Shown here piece by piece: positions 1 to 10,715 of a stretch of 64,000 nucleotides of DNA. The DNA is from Marinomonas vulgaris (GTDB taxonomy: Bacteria; Pseudomonadota; Gammaproteobacteria; Pseudomonadales; Marinomonadaceae): assembly GCF_018145875.1 (NCBI RefSeq), contig NZ_JAGSSV010000012.1:1-64000 (forward strand), given 5' to 3'. The notes under the pieces were generated by a model. The model saw only the letters and a program-made list of their open reading frames with translations. It had not been told where the DNA came from and did no database searches. Numbering within the stretch: position 1 is the stretch's first letter; every line of letters begins with the position of its first letter. A program made the position numbers and the translations under genes.

Positions 1-76
1 AATTTAATAACGGGTTGCCACCTGCCAAAGCAGAAGAGCAACCTAATTTACTGTCCGGAATTAGTTGACCACTACA
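1..76. mobile_element. possible insertion-sequence end
   Basis: The recombinase reading frame stops making family sense at about position 77. Read on the minus strand, the foreign side begins TGTAGTGGTCAACTAATTCC, which has the TG...-type start and A+T-rich end of many IS3-like elements. A 6-base inverted repeat (GGTTGC at 13-18, GCAACC at 38-43) lies inside. No transposase is visible because the window begins here. The IS identity is a guess from the abrupt loss of homology and the end-like sequence; it could also be ordinary decayed flank. Confidence 0.3.
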
Positions 77-901
77 GATTTGAGCGTCCTTTTGTTTTTG
101 CTGTCGGCTCACGTTTTCGTGGATCATGCTCATTGTCATGTCGACGCTCCACTGTCAATGTAGGCTTATCAATGTCTTGGCCTATATCACCTATCTGTAA
201 TCCAACGACTTCACCTACGCGAAAACCTGTTTCATTGAGAATTTGTACTATCAGATAATTTCGAAAGCGAACTGCTTTATTTTTAAACGGATTATATTTG
301 GAATAAGGATCGGCTACCGATACAAAGTCTTCAAATGCGTCGTCGGGTATCGTTGAACGATCAAACTTCAACTTTCTAGCTCTAAATTTTGGTAAGCCAC
401 TCTTAAGCAACTTAGACATTTTATCCAACTGATCAAATAACATTGTGGCTGTTGGCTTATGCTTGACTCTTTCTTGCCCGATGAAATGCAGATAATCTGT
501 AATGTGGCCAATTCTAGTAACGTACTGTACTGTCCTCTACTTATTGTGGGAAGGTCTTCAACTGTTGATGAGCTGTATTTAGACATATCAACAACTTTAC
601 TAGCCTTATCAATTTCAAGCGACGTCGACCTTAGGTAACAGTGTTCTAGGATACGTTTAATATCTTCCCGATTAGGGACTTTTCCTTCATAGATCTCTTC
701 AAGCAAATCCCTATCATTGATCTGTTCCCATTTTTTCAAGTGCCTGATGTTCGTCAAATATCCATCTATAGTCCGAGCAGCCGAGTTTTTTCGGAGCTTC
801 TGGGTCACGAAATGCGTCACCCAAAAGTCAGGCGTACCATCTTCTTGTAGTAGAAAAGGATACCTCTCACCGCTTTTGAACTTGACCATCTCGATACGCA
901 T
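77..901 (-). pseudogene. tyrosine recombinase / phage-type integrase, frameshifted and truncated
   Basis: Two overlapping frames together read as one recombinase. Positions 901 to about 530 encode the N-terminal part, including a SAM-like DNA-binding domain (TIDGYLTNIRHLKKW). A single-base frameshift at about 500-540 then moves the frame, and the reading continues upstream of the ATG at 443 (YVTRIGHITDYLHFIG, not preceded by a start) into the catalytic domain. That domain keeps the first catalytic Arg (ETGFRVGEVVGL) and a beta-hairpin Lys (AKTKGR). The frame ends at 72 before the HxxR box and the active-site Tyr, so the product cannot be active. It is probably the relic of an island or prophage that once sat beside ssb. 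Confidence 0.75.
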
Positions 902-980
902 AGCCTAACCTTTTTTTACATTATTTTTTGTCTATGATCTCAATGGTAGTTTGTGAATTGTTATTTGACAAATTTTTTTT

Positions 981-1015
981 AACAAAAACAAAAAAGCCCC
1001 GATATACGGGGCTTT
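981..1015 (-). terminator. rho-independent terminator of ssb
   Basis: A perfect 9-bp stem (AAAGCCCCG at 993-1001, CGGGGCTTT at 1007-1015) with a 5-base loop. On the minus strand it is followed by a T-rich run, and it lies 38 bases past the ssb stop codon. Confidence 0.9.
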
Positions 1016-1052
1016 CAAGGATATTTTTTTACATCTTAGATTTTGTCTTTGA

Positions 1053-1754
1053 TCAGAACGGAATGTCGTCATCAAAGTCATCAAAGTTTGGCGCCGGTTG
1101 AGGCTTAGACTCTGGTGCTTGCTGCTGAGGAGCGGCTTGCTGAGGCGCTCGCTGTTGCGGTGCTGGCGCCGTCTGCTGTGGCGCATTGCCTCCCCAACTA
1201 CCAAAAGATTGCGGTTGTGCAGGCGCTTGCTGAGGTGCGGCTTGCTGTGGTGCATTGCCATAACCTTGCGGCTGATTAAAACCTTGAGGTGCTTGCTGAG
1301 GAGCTTGACCGTATCCACCTTGTTGAGGCGCAGACTGCTGTGGTGCATTGCCGTAACCGCCTTGCATGGAATCGTAACCGCCCTGTTGGCCGCCACCGTT
1401 GTTATTGTCGCGACCATCAAGCAATTGCATTTCGTTGGCGATGATTTCGGTCGTATAACGCTTAATACCGTCTTTTTCCCACTCACGCGTACGCAAAGAA
1501 CCTTCGATATAGACCTTCGAACCTTTTTTAATAAAATCGCCCGCAATTTGTCCTAGACGATAATTGCCGCGGTCCATAAAGGCCACTCGGTGCCATTCGG
1601 TGCGCTCTTGCATTTGACCGCTTTGCTTATCGCGCCAGCTTTCTGTTGTTGCCAAGCTTACGTTAGCAACCGCTGCACCCGATGGCATAAAACGCACTTC
1701 GGCATCGTTGCCAGCGTTACCAATTAAAATTACTTTATTTATTCCACGTGCCAT
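1053..1754 (-). CDS. ssb: single-stranded DNA-binding protein
   Basis: SSB coats single-stranded DNA as a tetramer in replication, repair and recombination. The N-terminal OB fold (about residues 1-110) starts [20 protein letters not shown], and the C-terminus is the conserved acidic tip DFDDDIPF that recruits partner proteins. The linker (about residues 115-220) is unusually long and rich in Gln, Gly, Pro and Ala, with repeated GYGNAPQQ-like units; at 233 residues the protein is longer than the 178-residue E. coli SSB. The frame extends five codons upstream to a TTG, but the ATG at 1754 is preceded by GGAG at good spacing and matches the family start. It lies 38 bases after the MFS gene and is probably co-transcribed with it. 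Confidence 0.97.
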   Translation of the reverse strand: MARGINKVILIGNAGNDAEVRFMPSGAAVANVSLATTESWRDKQSGQMQERTEWHRVAFMDRGNYRLGQIAGDFIKKGSKVYIEGSLRTREWEKDGIKRYTTEIIANEMQLLDGRDNNNGGGQQGGYDSMQGGYGNAPQQSAPQQGGYGQAPQQAPQGFNQPQGYGNAPQQAAPQQAPAQPQSFGSWGGNAPQQTAPAPQQRAPQQAAPQQQAPESKPQPAPNFDDFDDDIPF

Positions 1755-1792
1755 GACGTTGTTCTCCAACTAAAATTCGATAATTGCGTTTT

Positions 1793-3154
1793 TCAAAGAC
1801 GCACTTGTGGGGCTATACGCAACAAAGCGTCTTTATCTAATAATTTTTTATCTACTTTCAGATAAGCCGTTTGCTCATCTTGAAATATCTGCATACCTTC
1901 CACTCCTTGGACGTCAGCAAGTTGATCCGACAACTTGGATAATGATTCTTTGGTCATATCAGGCAGGCTAAACGCAAGACTGGTTAATTGACGTGGGGCA
2001 GGTTGCGCCGCACACACCAAAGACCAAGCCAGAAAGGCGACACCTACTACCCAGAATAAGACACCGCCGTTTGGCTCGTACTGCAATAACCAGCCACCAC
2101 CAACACCGCCGATAAATGACCCCATAAATTGGTGTGTTGAGAACACCCCCATTGCCGTGCCTCGATACCCAACTGGAGCCAGTTTACTCACCAAAGATGG
2201 CAGTAAAGCTTCCAGTGAATTAAAGCCGACAAAATAAAGCCACAAAAGCACACCAAATACCCATAAATGAGGCGCCCAATGCAGCAAGATTGCGCTTACA
2301 CCTAACAAGACAAGCACAATGGTTAACACGCCTTTCATCTTGCCTTTTGACTCTGCAACAATCACCAATGGTAGCATACCTACAAAGGCAAAACCCATGA
2401 TGAGCAGGTACAGCCAGCTATGCTCATCCAGTGATAATCCATAGGATTGAATCAACATATTCGGTACCGTCACAAACAACGCAGTAAGACTGGCATGCAA
2501 CAAAAGTACACTGATATTCAAAAACCATAAGCGGGCATTTTTTAGCACAGCCCCCAAAGCTTGCAAGCTTGGCGTGGTGTCTCGTCGAAAAGCATGTTGA
2601 ACGCTGTTAGGCACGGCAAAGACCACAAGCGCAATACCGAGAAAGGCCAAAATAAACGATAAGTAAAATAGCCCAGAAAAACCAACCAAGCCGAATATCC
2701 AAGGGCCAAGTACCAAGGACAGCATAAAAGATGCCCCTATGCTCACTCCAACCATCGCCATGGCTTTACCACGATTCTGCTCACGAGTAACATCACTAAG
2801 TAGAGCCATTAAAGTGCTGGCAATCGCACCAGCGCCCTGCACTGCTCGCCCAACTATCAGCGTATTAATGTCGTCCGCATTGGCACAAATTAAGCTGCCT
2901 ACGGCAAACATCAAGAGACCAATCACAATGACTCGTTTACGGCCAATTTTGTCAGACCACATGCCCATTGGAATTTGCAAAGTGGCTTGCGTCAGTCCAT
3001 AAATACCAATCGCAGTACCAATCAAGGCAGCATCTGCACCAGTCAGCCCATCGGCTGCCACACTGATAACAGGCATAATAAGAAACAGGCCTAGCATCCT
3101 GAACAAGTAAACAAGCGCCAAGGCAAGCACAGAACGTCGTTCGAGTAGATCCAT
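1793..3154 (-). CDS. MFS transporter with C-terminal YAM-type domain (YajR-like)
   Basis: An inner-membrane drug/proton-type major facilitator of 453 residues with about twelve hydrophobic segments. The loop between segments 2 and 3 has the MFS signature (GMWSDKIGRKR), and segment 4 starts GRAVQGAGAIAS. The last 65 or so residues form a soluble tail (after LTSLAFSLPDMTKESL) resembling the ferredoxin-like YAM domain of E. coli YajR, which has nearly the same length. Its substrate is unknown. Order uvrA/MFS/ssb is the Pseudomonas arrangement. The ATG at 3154 has no clear Shine-Dalgarno sequence. Confidence 0.88.
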   Translation of the reverse strand: MDLLERRSVLALALVYLFRMLGLFLIMPVISVAADGLTGADAALIGTAIGIYGLTQATLQIPMGMWSDKIGRKRVIVIGLLMFAVGSLICANADDINTLIVGRAVQGAGAIASTLMALLSDVTREQNRGKAMAMVGVSIGASFMLSLVLGPWIFGLVGFSGLFYLSFILAFLGIALVVFAVPNSVQHAFRRDTTPSLQALGAVLKNARLWFLNISVLLLHASLTALFVTVPNMLIQSYGLSLDEHSWLYLLIMGFAFVGMLPLVIVAESKGKMKGVLTIVLVLLGVSAILLHWAPHLWVFGVLLWLYFVGFNSLEALLPSLVSKLAPVGYRGTAMGVFSTHQFMGSFIGGVGGGWLLQYEPNGGVLFWVVGVAFLAWSLVCAAQPAPRQLTSLAFSLPDMTKESLSKLSDQLADVQGVEGMQIFQDEQTAYLKVDKKLLDKDALLRIAPQVRL

Positions 3155-3219
3155 AAGGAAGTTACAACCACTTGACTTAAAGGATTAGGAAAAAGATAGC
3201 CATTTTACAAAAAATACCG

Positions 3220-3248
3220 TTGAAGCTCCATTTCAACTACTGTAAAAA
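3220..3248 (+). promoter_or_regulatory. uvrA sigma70 promoter
   Basis: TTGAAG (3220-3225), a 17-base spacer, then TAAAAA (3243-3248), 62 bases before the uvrA start. The -10 lies inside the LexA box, the expected geometry for repression. A 6-bp inverted repeat GTTGAA/TTCAAC (3219-3237) overlaps the -35. Confidence 0.6.
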
Positions 3249-3257
3249 TAGACAGTT
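3238..3257. promoter_or_regulatory. LexA (SOS) box
   Basis: TACTGTAAAAATAGACAGTT matches the gammaproteobacterial SOS consensus CTG-N10-CAG with an A/T-rich core (CTG at 3240-3242, CAG at 3253-3255). It lies between divergent uvrA and the MFS-ssb pair, so it could repress both sides. In E. coli uvrA and ssb also share an SOS box. Confidence 0.88.
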
Positions 3258-3310
3258 ATTTCATTTACTAGCAGATTTCTGTCTGTTGACCGACTTCACA
3301 TGGGAGACTC

Positions 3311-6133
3311 ATGGATACCATTACCATACGCGGGGCCCGCACTCACAATTTAAAAAATGTGGACCTAGACATTCCAAGAGACAAGCTGGTCGTCATTACT
3401 GGTTTATCAGGCTCTGGGAAATCCTCTCTCGCCTTCGATACGTTATACGCTGAAGGCCAGCGTCGTTATGTAGAATCGCTTTCGACCTACGCAAGACAAT
3501 TTCTTTCCATGATGGAAAAACCCGACATTGATCACATTGAGGGTTTATCACCTGCTATTTCCATAGAGCAAAAATCCACCTCGCATAACCCAAGATCTAC
3601 CGTCGGAACCATCACCGAAATATACGATTATTTACGTTTACTCTTTGCCCGTGCAGGACAGCCTCGCTGCCCAGATCATGGCGAGCCGTTGGAAGCGCAA
3701 ACCATATCACAGATGGTTGATAAAGTTATATCGCTGCCAGAAGAAACTAAAATGATGCTGCTCGCTCCGATCGTCAAAGACCGAAAAGGCGAACAGCTAC
3801 ACGTTATCAGCGACTTGCTTTCAAAAGGCTTTATTCGCGCCAGAATAGATGGCATTGTCGTCGATCTGGACGATGCACCAGCACTTGAGAAAAACAAAAA
3901 ACATACCATCGAAGTGGTAATCGACCGTTTTAAAGTACGCTCAGATTTGCAACTTAGATTAGCGGAATCCTTCGAAACCTGTCTTGGTTTATCCGATGGC
4001 ATCGCCAAAGTGATCAACATGGACGATGACAAAGAAGAGTATATTTTTTCTAGCAAATTCGCTTGCCCCGTCTGTGGTTACAGCCTCACAGAGTTGGAAC
4101 CACGCCTTTTCTCGTTCAATAATCCGAACGGCGCTTGTCAGACATGTGATGGCCTAGGCACCCATCAAATGTTCGACCCTGAGCGTATCATTCAGGATGA
4201 GACCCTGACCCTAGCCGAAGGCGCAATACGCGGCTGGGGGCGTCGAAGTATCTTCTACTTTCAGCAACTCAATGCACTGGCCAAACATTATGACTTTGAC
4301 ATCGAACTGAAATACCAAGACATACCGACTCAATTTAAAAAACGAATTTTGCACGGCTCAGGAAAAGACGACATAGATTTCGTGTATATCAACGAACGTG
4401 GCGACAAAATGACCCGCTCTCATCCTTTTGAGGGCGTTATTCCGAATTTACAAAGACGCTACCACGAGACGGAATCCGACAGCGTACGTGATGACTTATC
4501 TCAATACATCAGCGTGCAACCTTGTCCCGACTGTCATGGCTCACGTCTAAACCGATCTGCCCGTAATGTCTTTATTAACGAACAAACCTTACCAGAGGTC
4601 GTCACCTACCCTATTGCTGAATGTCTGCGCTATTTTGAAGCCTTAGATTTGCCCGGCGCTCGCGGTGAGATTGCATCAAAAATACTCAAAGAAATCCGCG
4701 ATCGTCTCACTTTTTTGGTGAACGTAGGATTAGATTACTTAACTCTAGACCGAAAAGCCGATTCTCTTTCTGGTGGCGAAGCTCAACGTATACGCTTAGC
4801 AAGTCAAATTGGTGCCGGCTTGGTGGGTGTCATGTACATTCTTGATGAGCCCTCAATCGGGCTTCATCAGAGAGACAACGAGCGCCTGATCGCGACATTG
4901 ACACGACTTCGCGACCTTGGAAACACAGTTATTGTCGTGGAACATGATGAAGATGCCATTCGTGTAGCTGACTTTGTCGTCGACATCGGCCCAGGAGCCG
5001 GTATTCATGGGGGTAAAGTAATCGCTAGCGGCACGCCTGAAGACATTATGAATTGCGCAGAGTCAGTCACCGGTCAGTATTTAACAGGCAAACGTAAAAT
5101 AGAAGTTCCGAGTATTCGACATCCCGCAAAAGATCAGCAATTCTTGCGTTTAATCGGCGCAACAGGCAACAACTTAAATACGGTCAACTTGAACATACCG
5201 GTCGGCGTAATGACCTGTATAACAGGCGTGTCTGGCTCGGGTAAATCCACATTGATCAACGGGACACTCTACCCACTAGCGGCGACGGCGCTAAACGGTG
5301 CAACCACACTCAAAGCGGCACCCCATGAAAAAATTGAAGGTTTAGATTTATTCGATAAATGCGTCGACATAGATCAAAGCCCAATCGGAAGAACGCCGCG
5401 TTCAAACCCTGCAACCTACACAGGAATTTTCACACCGATGCGTGAACTGTTTGCCGCCACACAAGAGTCTCGTTCTCGTGGTTACAAACCAGGTCGATTC
5501 AGTTTTAACGTAAAAGGTGGACGCTGTGAAGCTTGCCAAGGTGATGGTGTAATCAAAGTGGAAATGCACTTTTTACCAGATGTCTATGTGCCGTGCGATA
5601 CCTGTAAGGGCAAACGATATAACCGCGAAACCCTAGAAATTTCATACAAGGGTAAAAACATCCATGAATGTTTAGAAATGACCATTGAAGATGCCAGAGA
5701 ATTTTTTGACGCTGTGCCATCTGTCGCTAGAAAACTTCAGACACTGATAGATGTTGGCCTTGGGTATATCCGTCTAGGGCAAGCGGCGACCACCTTGTCT
5801 GGTGGAGAAGCGCAACGTGTGAAATTAGCCAAAGAGTTGTCTAAACGTGACACAGGAACAACACTCTATATTCTAGATGAACCAACAACAGGATTGCATT
5901 TTGCCGACATTGAACAGCTTTTAAAGGTTCTACATAGGTTAAGAGACCACGGTAATACCGTAGTGGTGATTGAACACAACCTAGATGTCATCAAGACCGC
6001 TGATTGGATTATTGATCTAGGACCAGAAGGCGGCAGTGGTGGTGGCTATATTATCGCGGAAGGCACGCCAGAGGCGGTAAGTGAGGTAGCAACATCTCAT
6101 ACAGCACGCTTCTTGAAACCTATGTTGAGCTAA
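3311..6133 (+). CDS. uvrA: excinuclease ABC subunit A
   Basis: UvrA is the damage-sensing ATPase of nucleotide excision repair; it loads UvrB at bulky lesions. The 940-residue length and domain order are typical: Walker A 1 ([13 protein letters not shown], about residue 31), zinc module CPVCGY...CQTCDG (about 253-280), ABC signature [16 protein letters not shown] (about 490), Walker A 2 ([13 protein letters not shown], about 640), second zinc module CEACQGDG...[10 protein letters not shown], and signature [16 protein letters not shown] (about 830). The ATG at 3311 follows GGGAG. It is SOS-controlled by the LexA box just upstream. Confidence 0.98.
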   Translation: MDTITIRGARTHNLKNVDLDIPRDKLVVITGLSGSGKSSLAFDTLYAEGQRRYVESLSTYARQFLSMMEKPDIDHIEGLSPAISIEQKSTSHNPRSTVGTITEIYDYLRLLFARAGQPRCPDHGEPLEAQTISQMVDKVISLPEETKMMLLAPIVKDRKGEQLHVISDLLSKGFIRARIDGIVVDLDDAPALEKNKKHTIEVVIDRFKVRSDLQLRLAESFETCLGLSDGIAKVINMDDDKEEYIFSSKFACPVCGYSLTELEPRLFSFNNPNGACQTCDGLGTHQMFDPERIIQDETLTLAEGAIRGWGRRSIFYFQQLNALAKHYDFDIELKYQDIPTQFKKRILHGSGKDDIDFVYINERGDKMTRSHPFEGVIPNLQRRYHETESDSVRDDLSQYISVQPCPDCHGSRLNRSARNVFINEQTLPEVVTYPIAECLRYFEALDLPGARGEIASKILKEIRDRLTFLVNVGLDYLTLDRKADSLSGGEAQRIRLASQIGAGLVGVMYILDEPSIGLHQRDNERLIATLTRLRDLGNTVIVVEHDEDAIRVADFVVDIGPGAGIHGGKVIASGTPEDIMNCAESVTGQYLTGKRKIEVPSIRHPAKDQQFLRLIGATGNNLNTVNLNIPVGVMTCITGVSGSGKSTLINGTLYPLAATALNGATTLKAAPHEKIEGLDLFDKCVDIDQSPIGRTPRSNPATYTGIFTPMRELFAATQESRSRGYKPGRFSFNVKGGRCEACQGDGVIKVEMHFLPDVYVPCDTCKGKRYNRETLEISYKGKNIHECLEMTIEDAREFFDAVPSVARKLQTLIDVGLGYIRLGQAATTLSGGEAQRVKLAKELSKRDTGTTLYILDEPTTGLHFADIEQLLKVLHRLRDHGNTVVVIEHNLDVIKTADWIIDLGPEGGSGGGYIIAEGTPEAVSEVATSHTARFLKPMLS

Positions 6134-6158
6134 GATGTAGATTACTTTTCTAAAGCAC

Positions 6159-6191
6159 AAAAAAAGCCGAGCTAATAGCTCGGCTTTTTTA
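6159..6191. terminator. bidirectional terminator between uvrA and rplQ
   Basis: Stem GCCGAGCT (6166-6173) / AGCTCGGC (6177-6184), flanked by an A run on the left and a T run on the right. It serves uvrA on the plus strand and the alpha operon on the minus strand. Confidence 0.93.
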
Positions 6192-6204
6192 TTACAAACT
6201 GATA

Positions 6205-6582
6205 TTACTCAGCGGCTTCTGTAACTGGACGATCGACCAATTCAACATAAGCCATAGGCGCATTGTCACCAGAACGGAAGCCACATTTAAGAATGCGAAC
6301 ATAACCGCCAGGACGAGCTTGGTAACGAGGACCAAGTTCAGAGAACAATTTACCTACTGCATCTTTGCTACGAGTACGAGCAAAGGCTAGACGACGATTC
6401 GCAACGGAATCAACTTTCGCCAATGTGATCAAAGGCTCAGCAACACGACGCAATTCTTTTGCTTTAGGCAATGTAGTCTTAATGACTTCATGCTCAAACA
6501 AAGAAGCTGCCATGTTTTTAAACATAGCTTTACGGTGTGAGCTAGTACGGTTTAAGTGACGTCCACTCTTACGATGACGCAT
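6205..6582 (-). CDS. rplQ: 50S ribosomal protein L17
   Basis: L17 lies near the peptide exit tunnel of the 50S subunit. The 125-residue protein starts [20 protein letters not shown], the family hallmark, and has a slightly variable acidic tail. It is the last gene of the alpha operon (rpsM-rpsK-rpsD-rpoA-rplQ), 42 bases after rpoA and just before the shared terminator. Confidence 0.98.
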   Translation of the reverse strand: MRHRKSGRHLNRTSSHRKAMFKNMAASLFEHEVIKTTLPKAKELRRVAEPLITLAKVDSVANRRLAFARTRSKDAVGKLFSELGPRYQARPGGYVRILKCGFRSGDNAPMAYVELVDRPVTEAAE

Positions 6583-6624
6583 TTTACATTCCTTACCAAA
6601 CTACGGTGGTCAGGGAACAATGAC

Positions 6625-7629
6625 CTAGCGAGCTAGAACTTTGCTATCGTCTTTCAAACTAGCCGGTGGCCAATTTTCTAAACGCATTCCCAAAGACAAA
6701 CCACGCTGTGCTAAAACATCTTTGATTTCAGTTAACGACTTCTTACCTAGGTTAGGCGTCTTTAGAAGCTCAACCTCAGTGCGTTGAATCAAATCACCGA
6801 TGTAATAAATGTTCTCTGCTTTTAAACAGTTAGCACTGCGAACGGTCAATTCAAGATCATCAACCGGGCGTAGCAAAATTGGATCAATCTCATCCTCTTC
6901 TTCTACAACAGGTGCTTCGCTTTCGCTTTCAAGGGCGACGAACACAGCAATTTGTTGTTGTAGAATAGTCGCTGCACGACGAATTGCTTCTTCAGGGTCG
7001 ATTGTACCGTTAGATTCGATGTCTAAGACTAACTTATCTAGATCAGTACGTTGCTCTACACGAGCATTATCGACACTGTAAGCAACACGGCGAACAGGGC
7101 TGAATGAGGCATCCAGTTGCAAGCGACCGATTGGACGAGTCTCATCGTCGCCAGCAACACGAGCATCAGCAGGCTCATAACCACGACCACGAGCGACTTT
7201 GATCTGCATAGTTAACTCTGCAGTATCATCCAAGTGCGCAATTACATGATCAGGGTTAGCGATCTCTGCATCAGCAACCAACTGAATATCACCAGCCGTT
7301 ACGATACCAGGACCTTTTTTACTTAAAGTAAGAGTTGCTTCATCTTGCCCGTGTAGAGCGATCGCAACTCCTTTCAGGTTAAGAAGAATTTCAATTACAT
7401 CTTCCTTAACCCCTTCGATTGCGCTGTATTCGTGTAATACACCGTCGATTTCAACTTCAACAATCGCACAACCTGGCATTGAAGAGAGAAGAATACGACG
7501 CAATGCGTTGCCTAAAGTATGACCAAAACCACGTTCAAGCGGTTGCAGTGTAACTTTAGCGCGAGTATTGCCCAATTCCTGCACTTCAATGTTGCGTGGG
7601 GTTAACAATTCGCTCACTGAACGCTGCAT
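6625..7629 (-). CDS. rpoA: RNA polymerase alpha subunit
   Basis: Alpha dimerises to nucleate core RNA polymerase assembly. The N-terminal domain (about 1-235) carries the dimerisation motif ([20 protein letters not shown]). A flexible acidic linker leads to the C-terminal domain (about 255-320: [26 protein letters not shown]...[14 protein letters not shown]), which binds UP elements and activators. At 334 residues it is normal. It follows rpsD by 33 bases. Confidence 0.98.
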   Translation of the reverse strand: MQRSVSELLTPRNIEVQELGNTRAKVTLQPLERGFGHTLGNALRRILLSSMPGCAIVEVEIDGVLHEYSAIEGVKEDVIEILLNLKGVAIALHGQDEATLTLSKKGPGIVTAGDIQLVADAEIANPDHVIAHLDDTAELTMQIKVARGRGYEPADARVAGDDETRPIGRLQLDASFSPVRRVAYSVDNARVEQRTDLDKLVLDIESNGTIDPEEAIRRAATILQQQIAVFVALESESEAPVVEEEDEIDPILLRPVDDLELTVRSANCLKAENIYYIGDLIQRTEVELLKTPNLGKKSLTEIKDVLAQRGLSLGMRLENWPPASLKDDSKVLAR

Positions 7630-7662
7630 AGATCCACCTATTTCTTAATCCTAATTACCGAC

Positions 7663-8283
7663 TTACTTAGAGTAAAGTTCGACAATTAGGTTCTCATTAA
7701 TTTCAGCTGATAAATCGGCACGTTCTGGAACAGCTTTGTAAGTTGCTTCCAGTTTAGTTGCATCAACTTCGATCCAATGGATCGGTGCACGACCTTTAGA
7801 TAGCTCTAGTGCGCTTTGTACACGCAATTGCTTCTTAGCTTTTTCACGAATTGACACAACGTCACCAGCTTTCACTTGGTAAGACGGGATGTTAACCGTA
7901 GCGCCATTTACTAGAATGCCTTTATGGCCTACTAGCTGACGAGCTTCCGCACGAGTAGAACCAAAACCTGCGCGATATACAACGTTGTCTAAACGTGATT
8001 CTAAAAGTTGCAGAAGGTTTTCACCAGTTGCACCTTTGATACGAGCAGCAGATTTGTAGTAATTACGGAATTGCTTTTCTAGCACACCGTACATACGACG
8101 TACTTTTTGTTTTTCACGTAACTGTAAGCCGTAATCAGAAAGACGACCGCGACGTGCGCCATGCACACCTGGTACTGTCTCTGCTTTACATTTCGACTCA
8201 AGAGCGCGTGAACCGCTCTTCAATTGCAAGTCGGTACCTTCACGACGAGACAACTTACAAGTTGGACCTATATAACGAGCCAT
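7663..8283 (-). CDS. rpsD: 30S ribosomal protein S4
   Basis: A primary 16S rRNA binder at the 30S assembly start point. The start [19 protein letters not shown] and the S4 RNA-binding domain ([20 protein letters not shown], about 94-113) are clear; 206 residues is the usual length. In E. coli S4 is the translational repressor of the alpha operon, but no recognisable copy of its target was identified here. Confidence 0.98.
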   Translation of the reverse strand: MARYIGPTCKLSRREGTDLQLKSGSRALESKCKAETVPGVHGARRGRLSDYGLQLREKQKVRRMYGVLEKQFRNYYKSAARIKGATGENLLQLLESRLDNVVYRAGFGSTRAEARQLVGHKGILVNGATVNIPSYQVKAGDVVSIREKAKKQLRVQSALELSKGRAPIHWIEVDATKLEATYKAVPERADLSAEINENLIVELYSK

Positions 8284-8299
8284 GTATCTGTCTCCTCAA

Positions 8300-8692
8300 T
8301 TAAACGCGACGTTTCTTAGGTGGACGGCAACCGTTGTGCGGGATTGGCGTCACATCTGTGATGTTGTTAATACGTAAACCTAAAGAGTTCAATGCGCGAA
8401 CTGCAGACTCACGACCAGGACCAGGGCCCTTAATCATTACATCAACGTTTTTAAGGCCAAATTCTTGTGCGACAGTACCGGCACGCTCCGCTGCTACCTG
8501 AGCTGCGAAAGGCGTACTTTTACGGGACCCACGAAAACCAGAACCACCGGCAGTAGCCCAAGACAATGCATTGCCTTGACGGTCAGTGATAGTCACGATC
8601 GTGTTATTAAATGAAGCATGTACATGAGCAACACCATCGACGACCGTCTTTTTGACTTTCTTCTTAGTGTTGCGCGTAGCTGGCTTAGCCAT
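8300..8692 (-). CDS. rpsK: 30S ribosomal protein S11
   Basis: S11 is part of the 30S platform near the mRNA exit. At 130 residues it contains the core [20 protein letters not shown] and ends with the conserved basic tail [11 protein letters not shown]. It lies between rpsM and rpsD. Confidence 0.98.
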   Translation of the reverse strand: MAKPATRNTKKKVKKTVVDGVAHVHASFNNTIVTITDRQGNALSWATAGGSGFRGSRKSTPFAAQVAAERAGTVAQEFGLKNVDVMIKGPGPGRESAVRALNSLGLRINNITDVTPIPHNGCRPPKKRRV

Positions 8693-8757
8693 ATTGCACT
8701 TTCCTATTTAATGCTCAGCTCTAGCGAACTTAGTGGCTAGAGCGAAACGCGTTCAAA

Positions 8758-9114
8758 TTACTTACGAATAGGCTTACGAGGACCTTTTCGTGTACGGGCG
8801 TTCGTTTTGGTACGTTGACCACGAACTGGTAGGCTGCGGCGATGACGAATCCCGCGGTTGCAACCCAAGTCCATCAAACGTTTGATAGACATACTGACTT
8901 CACGACGTAAGTCACCCTCTACAGTATACTTAGCAACTTCGCCACGAAGTTCATCAAGGATAACATCACTTAATGAACCGATTTTCGCGGTTTCTGCAAC
9001 ACCTGTAGCAGCGCAAATAGCGCGTGAACGAGTGCGACCGATTCCGAAGATGTAAGTCAGAGAAATGACCGCATGTTTATTGTCAGGAATATTGACACCG
9101 GCTATACGAGCCAT
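8758..9114 (-). CDS. rpsM: 30S ribosomal protein S13
   Basis: S13 sits in the 30S head and contacts P-site tRNA and the 50S bridge. At 118 residues it starts [20 protein letters not shown] and ends with the basic tail [15 protein letters not shown]. It is the first gene of the alpha operon. A 128-base gap with a long hairpin separates it from rpmJ. Confidence 0.98.
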   Translation of the reverse strand: MARIAGVNIPDNKHAVISLTYIFGIGRTRSRAICAATGVAETAKIGSLSDVILDELRGEVAKYTVEGDLRREVSMSIKRLMDLGCNRGIRHRRSLPVRGQRTKTNARTRKGPRKPIRK

Positions 9115-9172
9115 TCACTTTACTCCGTTGTTATTGATGATTAAATGTTAATTCATCATTTTACTTTCATGA

Positions 9173-9216
9173 GGGCGGCTGATTATGCCTATCTTTAGGC
9201 CATAAATCAACCACCC
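9173..9216 (-). promoter_or_regulatory. long hairpin between rpmJ and rpsM
   Basis: Arms 9173-9191 and 9196-9216 pair over about 19 bp around a 4-base loop with two single-base bulges. The two imperfect positions are C-A mismatches on the plus strand but G-U pairs on the minus strand, so it folds better in the transcribed mRNA. No T run follows, so it is not a standard terminator. It may be a processing site or part of alpha-operon control. Confidence 0.5.
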
Positions 9217-9242
9217 TTTCCTATCGTCGAGCTAACTCGCTA

Positions 9243-9356
9243 TTAACCTTGACGCTGTTTGTGACGAGGCTCAACGCAAATCACTCGAACTGAACCGTTA
9301 CGACGAACGATTTTGCAGTTACGACAGATTTTCTTTACAGATGCACGTACTTTCAT
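9243..9356 (-). CDS. rpmJ: 50S ribosomal protein L36
   Basis: Only 37 codons: it starts [20 protein letters not shown] and ends PRHKQRQG. It keeps the zinc ribbon (C11, C14, C27 and a His near 32), so it is the zinc-binding form of L36. It lies 27 bases after secY, at the normal end of the spc operon. Confidence 0.97.
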   Translation of the reverse strand: MKVRASVKKICRNCKIVRRNGSVRVICVEPRHKQRQG

Positions 9357-9383
9357 GTTCAACTCCAACCTATGCATAGCGCT

Positions 9384-10715
9384 TTAGCGCATTAGGCCAT
9401 TTGGACCATAACCAGTCAGATTTGACTTCTTCATTAATGACTCGTATTGCTGACTCATCAGATGACTTTGAACCTGCGACATAAAGTCCATGACAACTAC
9501 CACTACGATTAACATAGAAGTACCGCCAAAGTAGAATGGAACATTCCACGCAACAACAAAGAATTGAGGCATCAGTGACACAAGCGTGATGTATAAAGCA
9601 CCAAACAAGGTCAAACGCGTCATTACACCATCAATATACCGAGCTGTATGATCGCCTGGACGAATACCCGGCAAGAAAGCACCGGATTTTTTCAGATTAT
9701 CTGCCACATCTTTAGGGTTGAACACTAGCGCTGTATAGAAGAAGCAAAAGAATACAATTGCTATCGCAAACAACAGCACATAGAGCGGTTGCCCCGGAGC
9801 TAGAGCCAAAGAGATATTTTGCAGCCATTCCATTCCTTCTCCTTGACCAAACCATTGGCCGATAGAAGCGGGGAACAAAAGGATACTTGAAGCAAAAATG
9901 GGCGGAATAACACCCGCCATGTTCACTTTAAGAGGCAAATGACTCTTTTGCGCGGCAAATACTTTTTTACCCTGCTGACGCTTAGCGTAATTAACCGTAA
10001 TACGACGTTGACCACGCTCGATGAATACAACGAACGCGATAGTCGCGATGGCCAACACACCAATCAACAACAAAGCTAAAATATTGATATCACCTTGACG
10101 TGCCGATTCGAATGAACGACCTAAAGCAGAAGGAAGACCAGCAACGATACCAGCAAAGATAAGAATGGAAATACCATTACCAATACCTTTTTCAGTAACT
10201 TGCTCACCCAACCACATTAAGAAGACAGTACCAGCAACAAGAGTAACAACAGCGACAGCATAGAACTCTATACCACTACTGAACGAAATCCCTTGGCTTG
10301 CCAAGCCAACTGCCATACTGGCAGACTGAACAAGAGCAAGTAATACGGTACCGTAACGGGTGTACTGAGTAATCTTACGACGACCCGCTTCACCTTCTTT
10401 CTTAAGCTGCTCTAGCTGCGGACTCACAACGGTCAATAACTGCATAATAATAGAGGCAGAAATGTAGGGCAAAATCCCAAGCGCAAAAATACTCATGCGT
10501 TCGAGTGCGCCCCCTGAGAATACATTGAATAAACTCAGAATTGTGCCTTCATTTTGATCAAACAACGCAGACAATCTGTCTGGATTAATTCCAGGAACAG
10601 GAATATGCGCACCGATTCGGTATACAATAATTGCCAGAAACACAAAACGAATTCGAGACCAAAGCTCGCTTAATCCGTTTTGCATACCAGCGGGTAGTGA
10701 GCCACGCTTTGCCAT
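9384..10715 (-). CDS. secY: protein translocase subunit SecY
   Basis: SecY forms the protein-conducting channel of the SecYEG translocon in the inner membrane. The 443-residue protein has about ten hydrophobic segments. Family motifs include [11 protein letters not shown] near the N-terminus (plug and segment 1-2 region), [16 protein letters not shown] and the C5 loop ending [20 protein letters not shown]. It directly abuts rplO with no gap. Confidence 0.98.
   Translation of the reverse strand: MAKRGSLPAGMQNGLSELWSRIRFVFLAIIVYRIGAHIPVPGINPDRLSALFDQNEGTILSLFNVFSGGALERMSIFALGILPYISASIIMQLLTVVSPQLEQLKKEGEAGRRKITQYTRYGTVLLALVQSASMAVGLASQGISFSSGIEFYAVAVVTLVAGTVFLMWLGEQVTEKGIGNGISILIFAGIVAGLPSALGRSFESARQGDINILALLLIGVLAIATIAFVVFIERGQRRITVNYAKRQQGKKVFAAQKSHLPLKVNMAGVIPPIFASSILLFPASIGQWFGQGEGMEWLQNISLALAPGQPLYVLLFAIAIVFFCFFYTALVFNPKDVADNLKKSGAFLPGIRPGDHTARYIDGVMTRLTLFGALYITLVSLMPQFFVVAWNVPFYFGGTSMLIVVVVVMDFMSQVQSHLMSQQYESLMKKSNLTGYGPNGLMR

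Noticed and set aside
72-901. Two separate small genes (72-443 and 368-901)
   Set aside because: The two frames join into one recombinase when a single base is shifted; each alone lacks half of the protein.
932-1556. Long open frames on both strands across ssb
   Set aside because: They arise from the Gln/Pro/Gly-rich repeated linker of SSB and have no family character.
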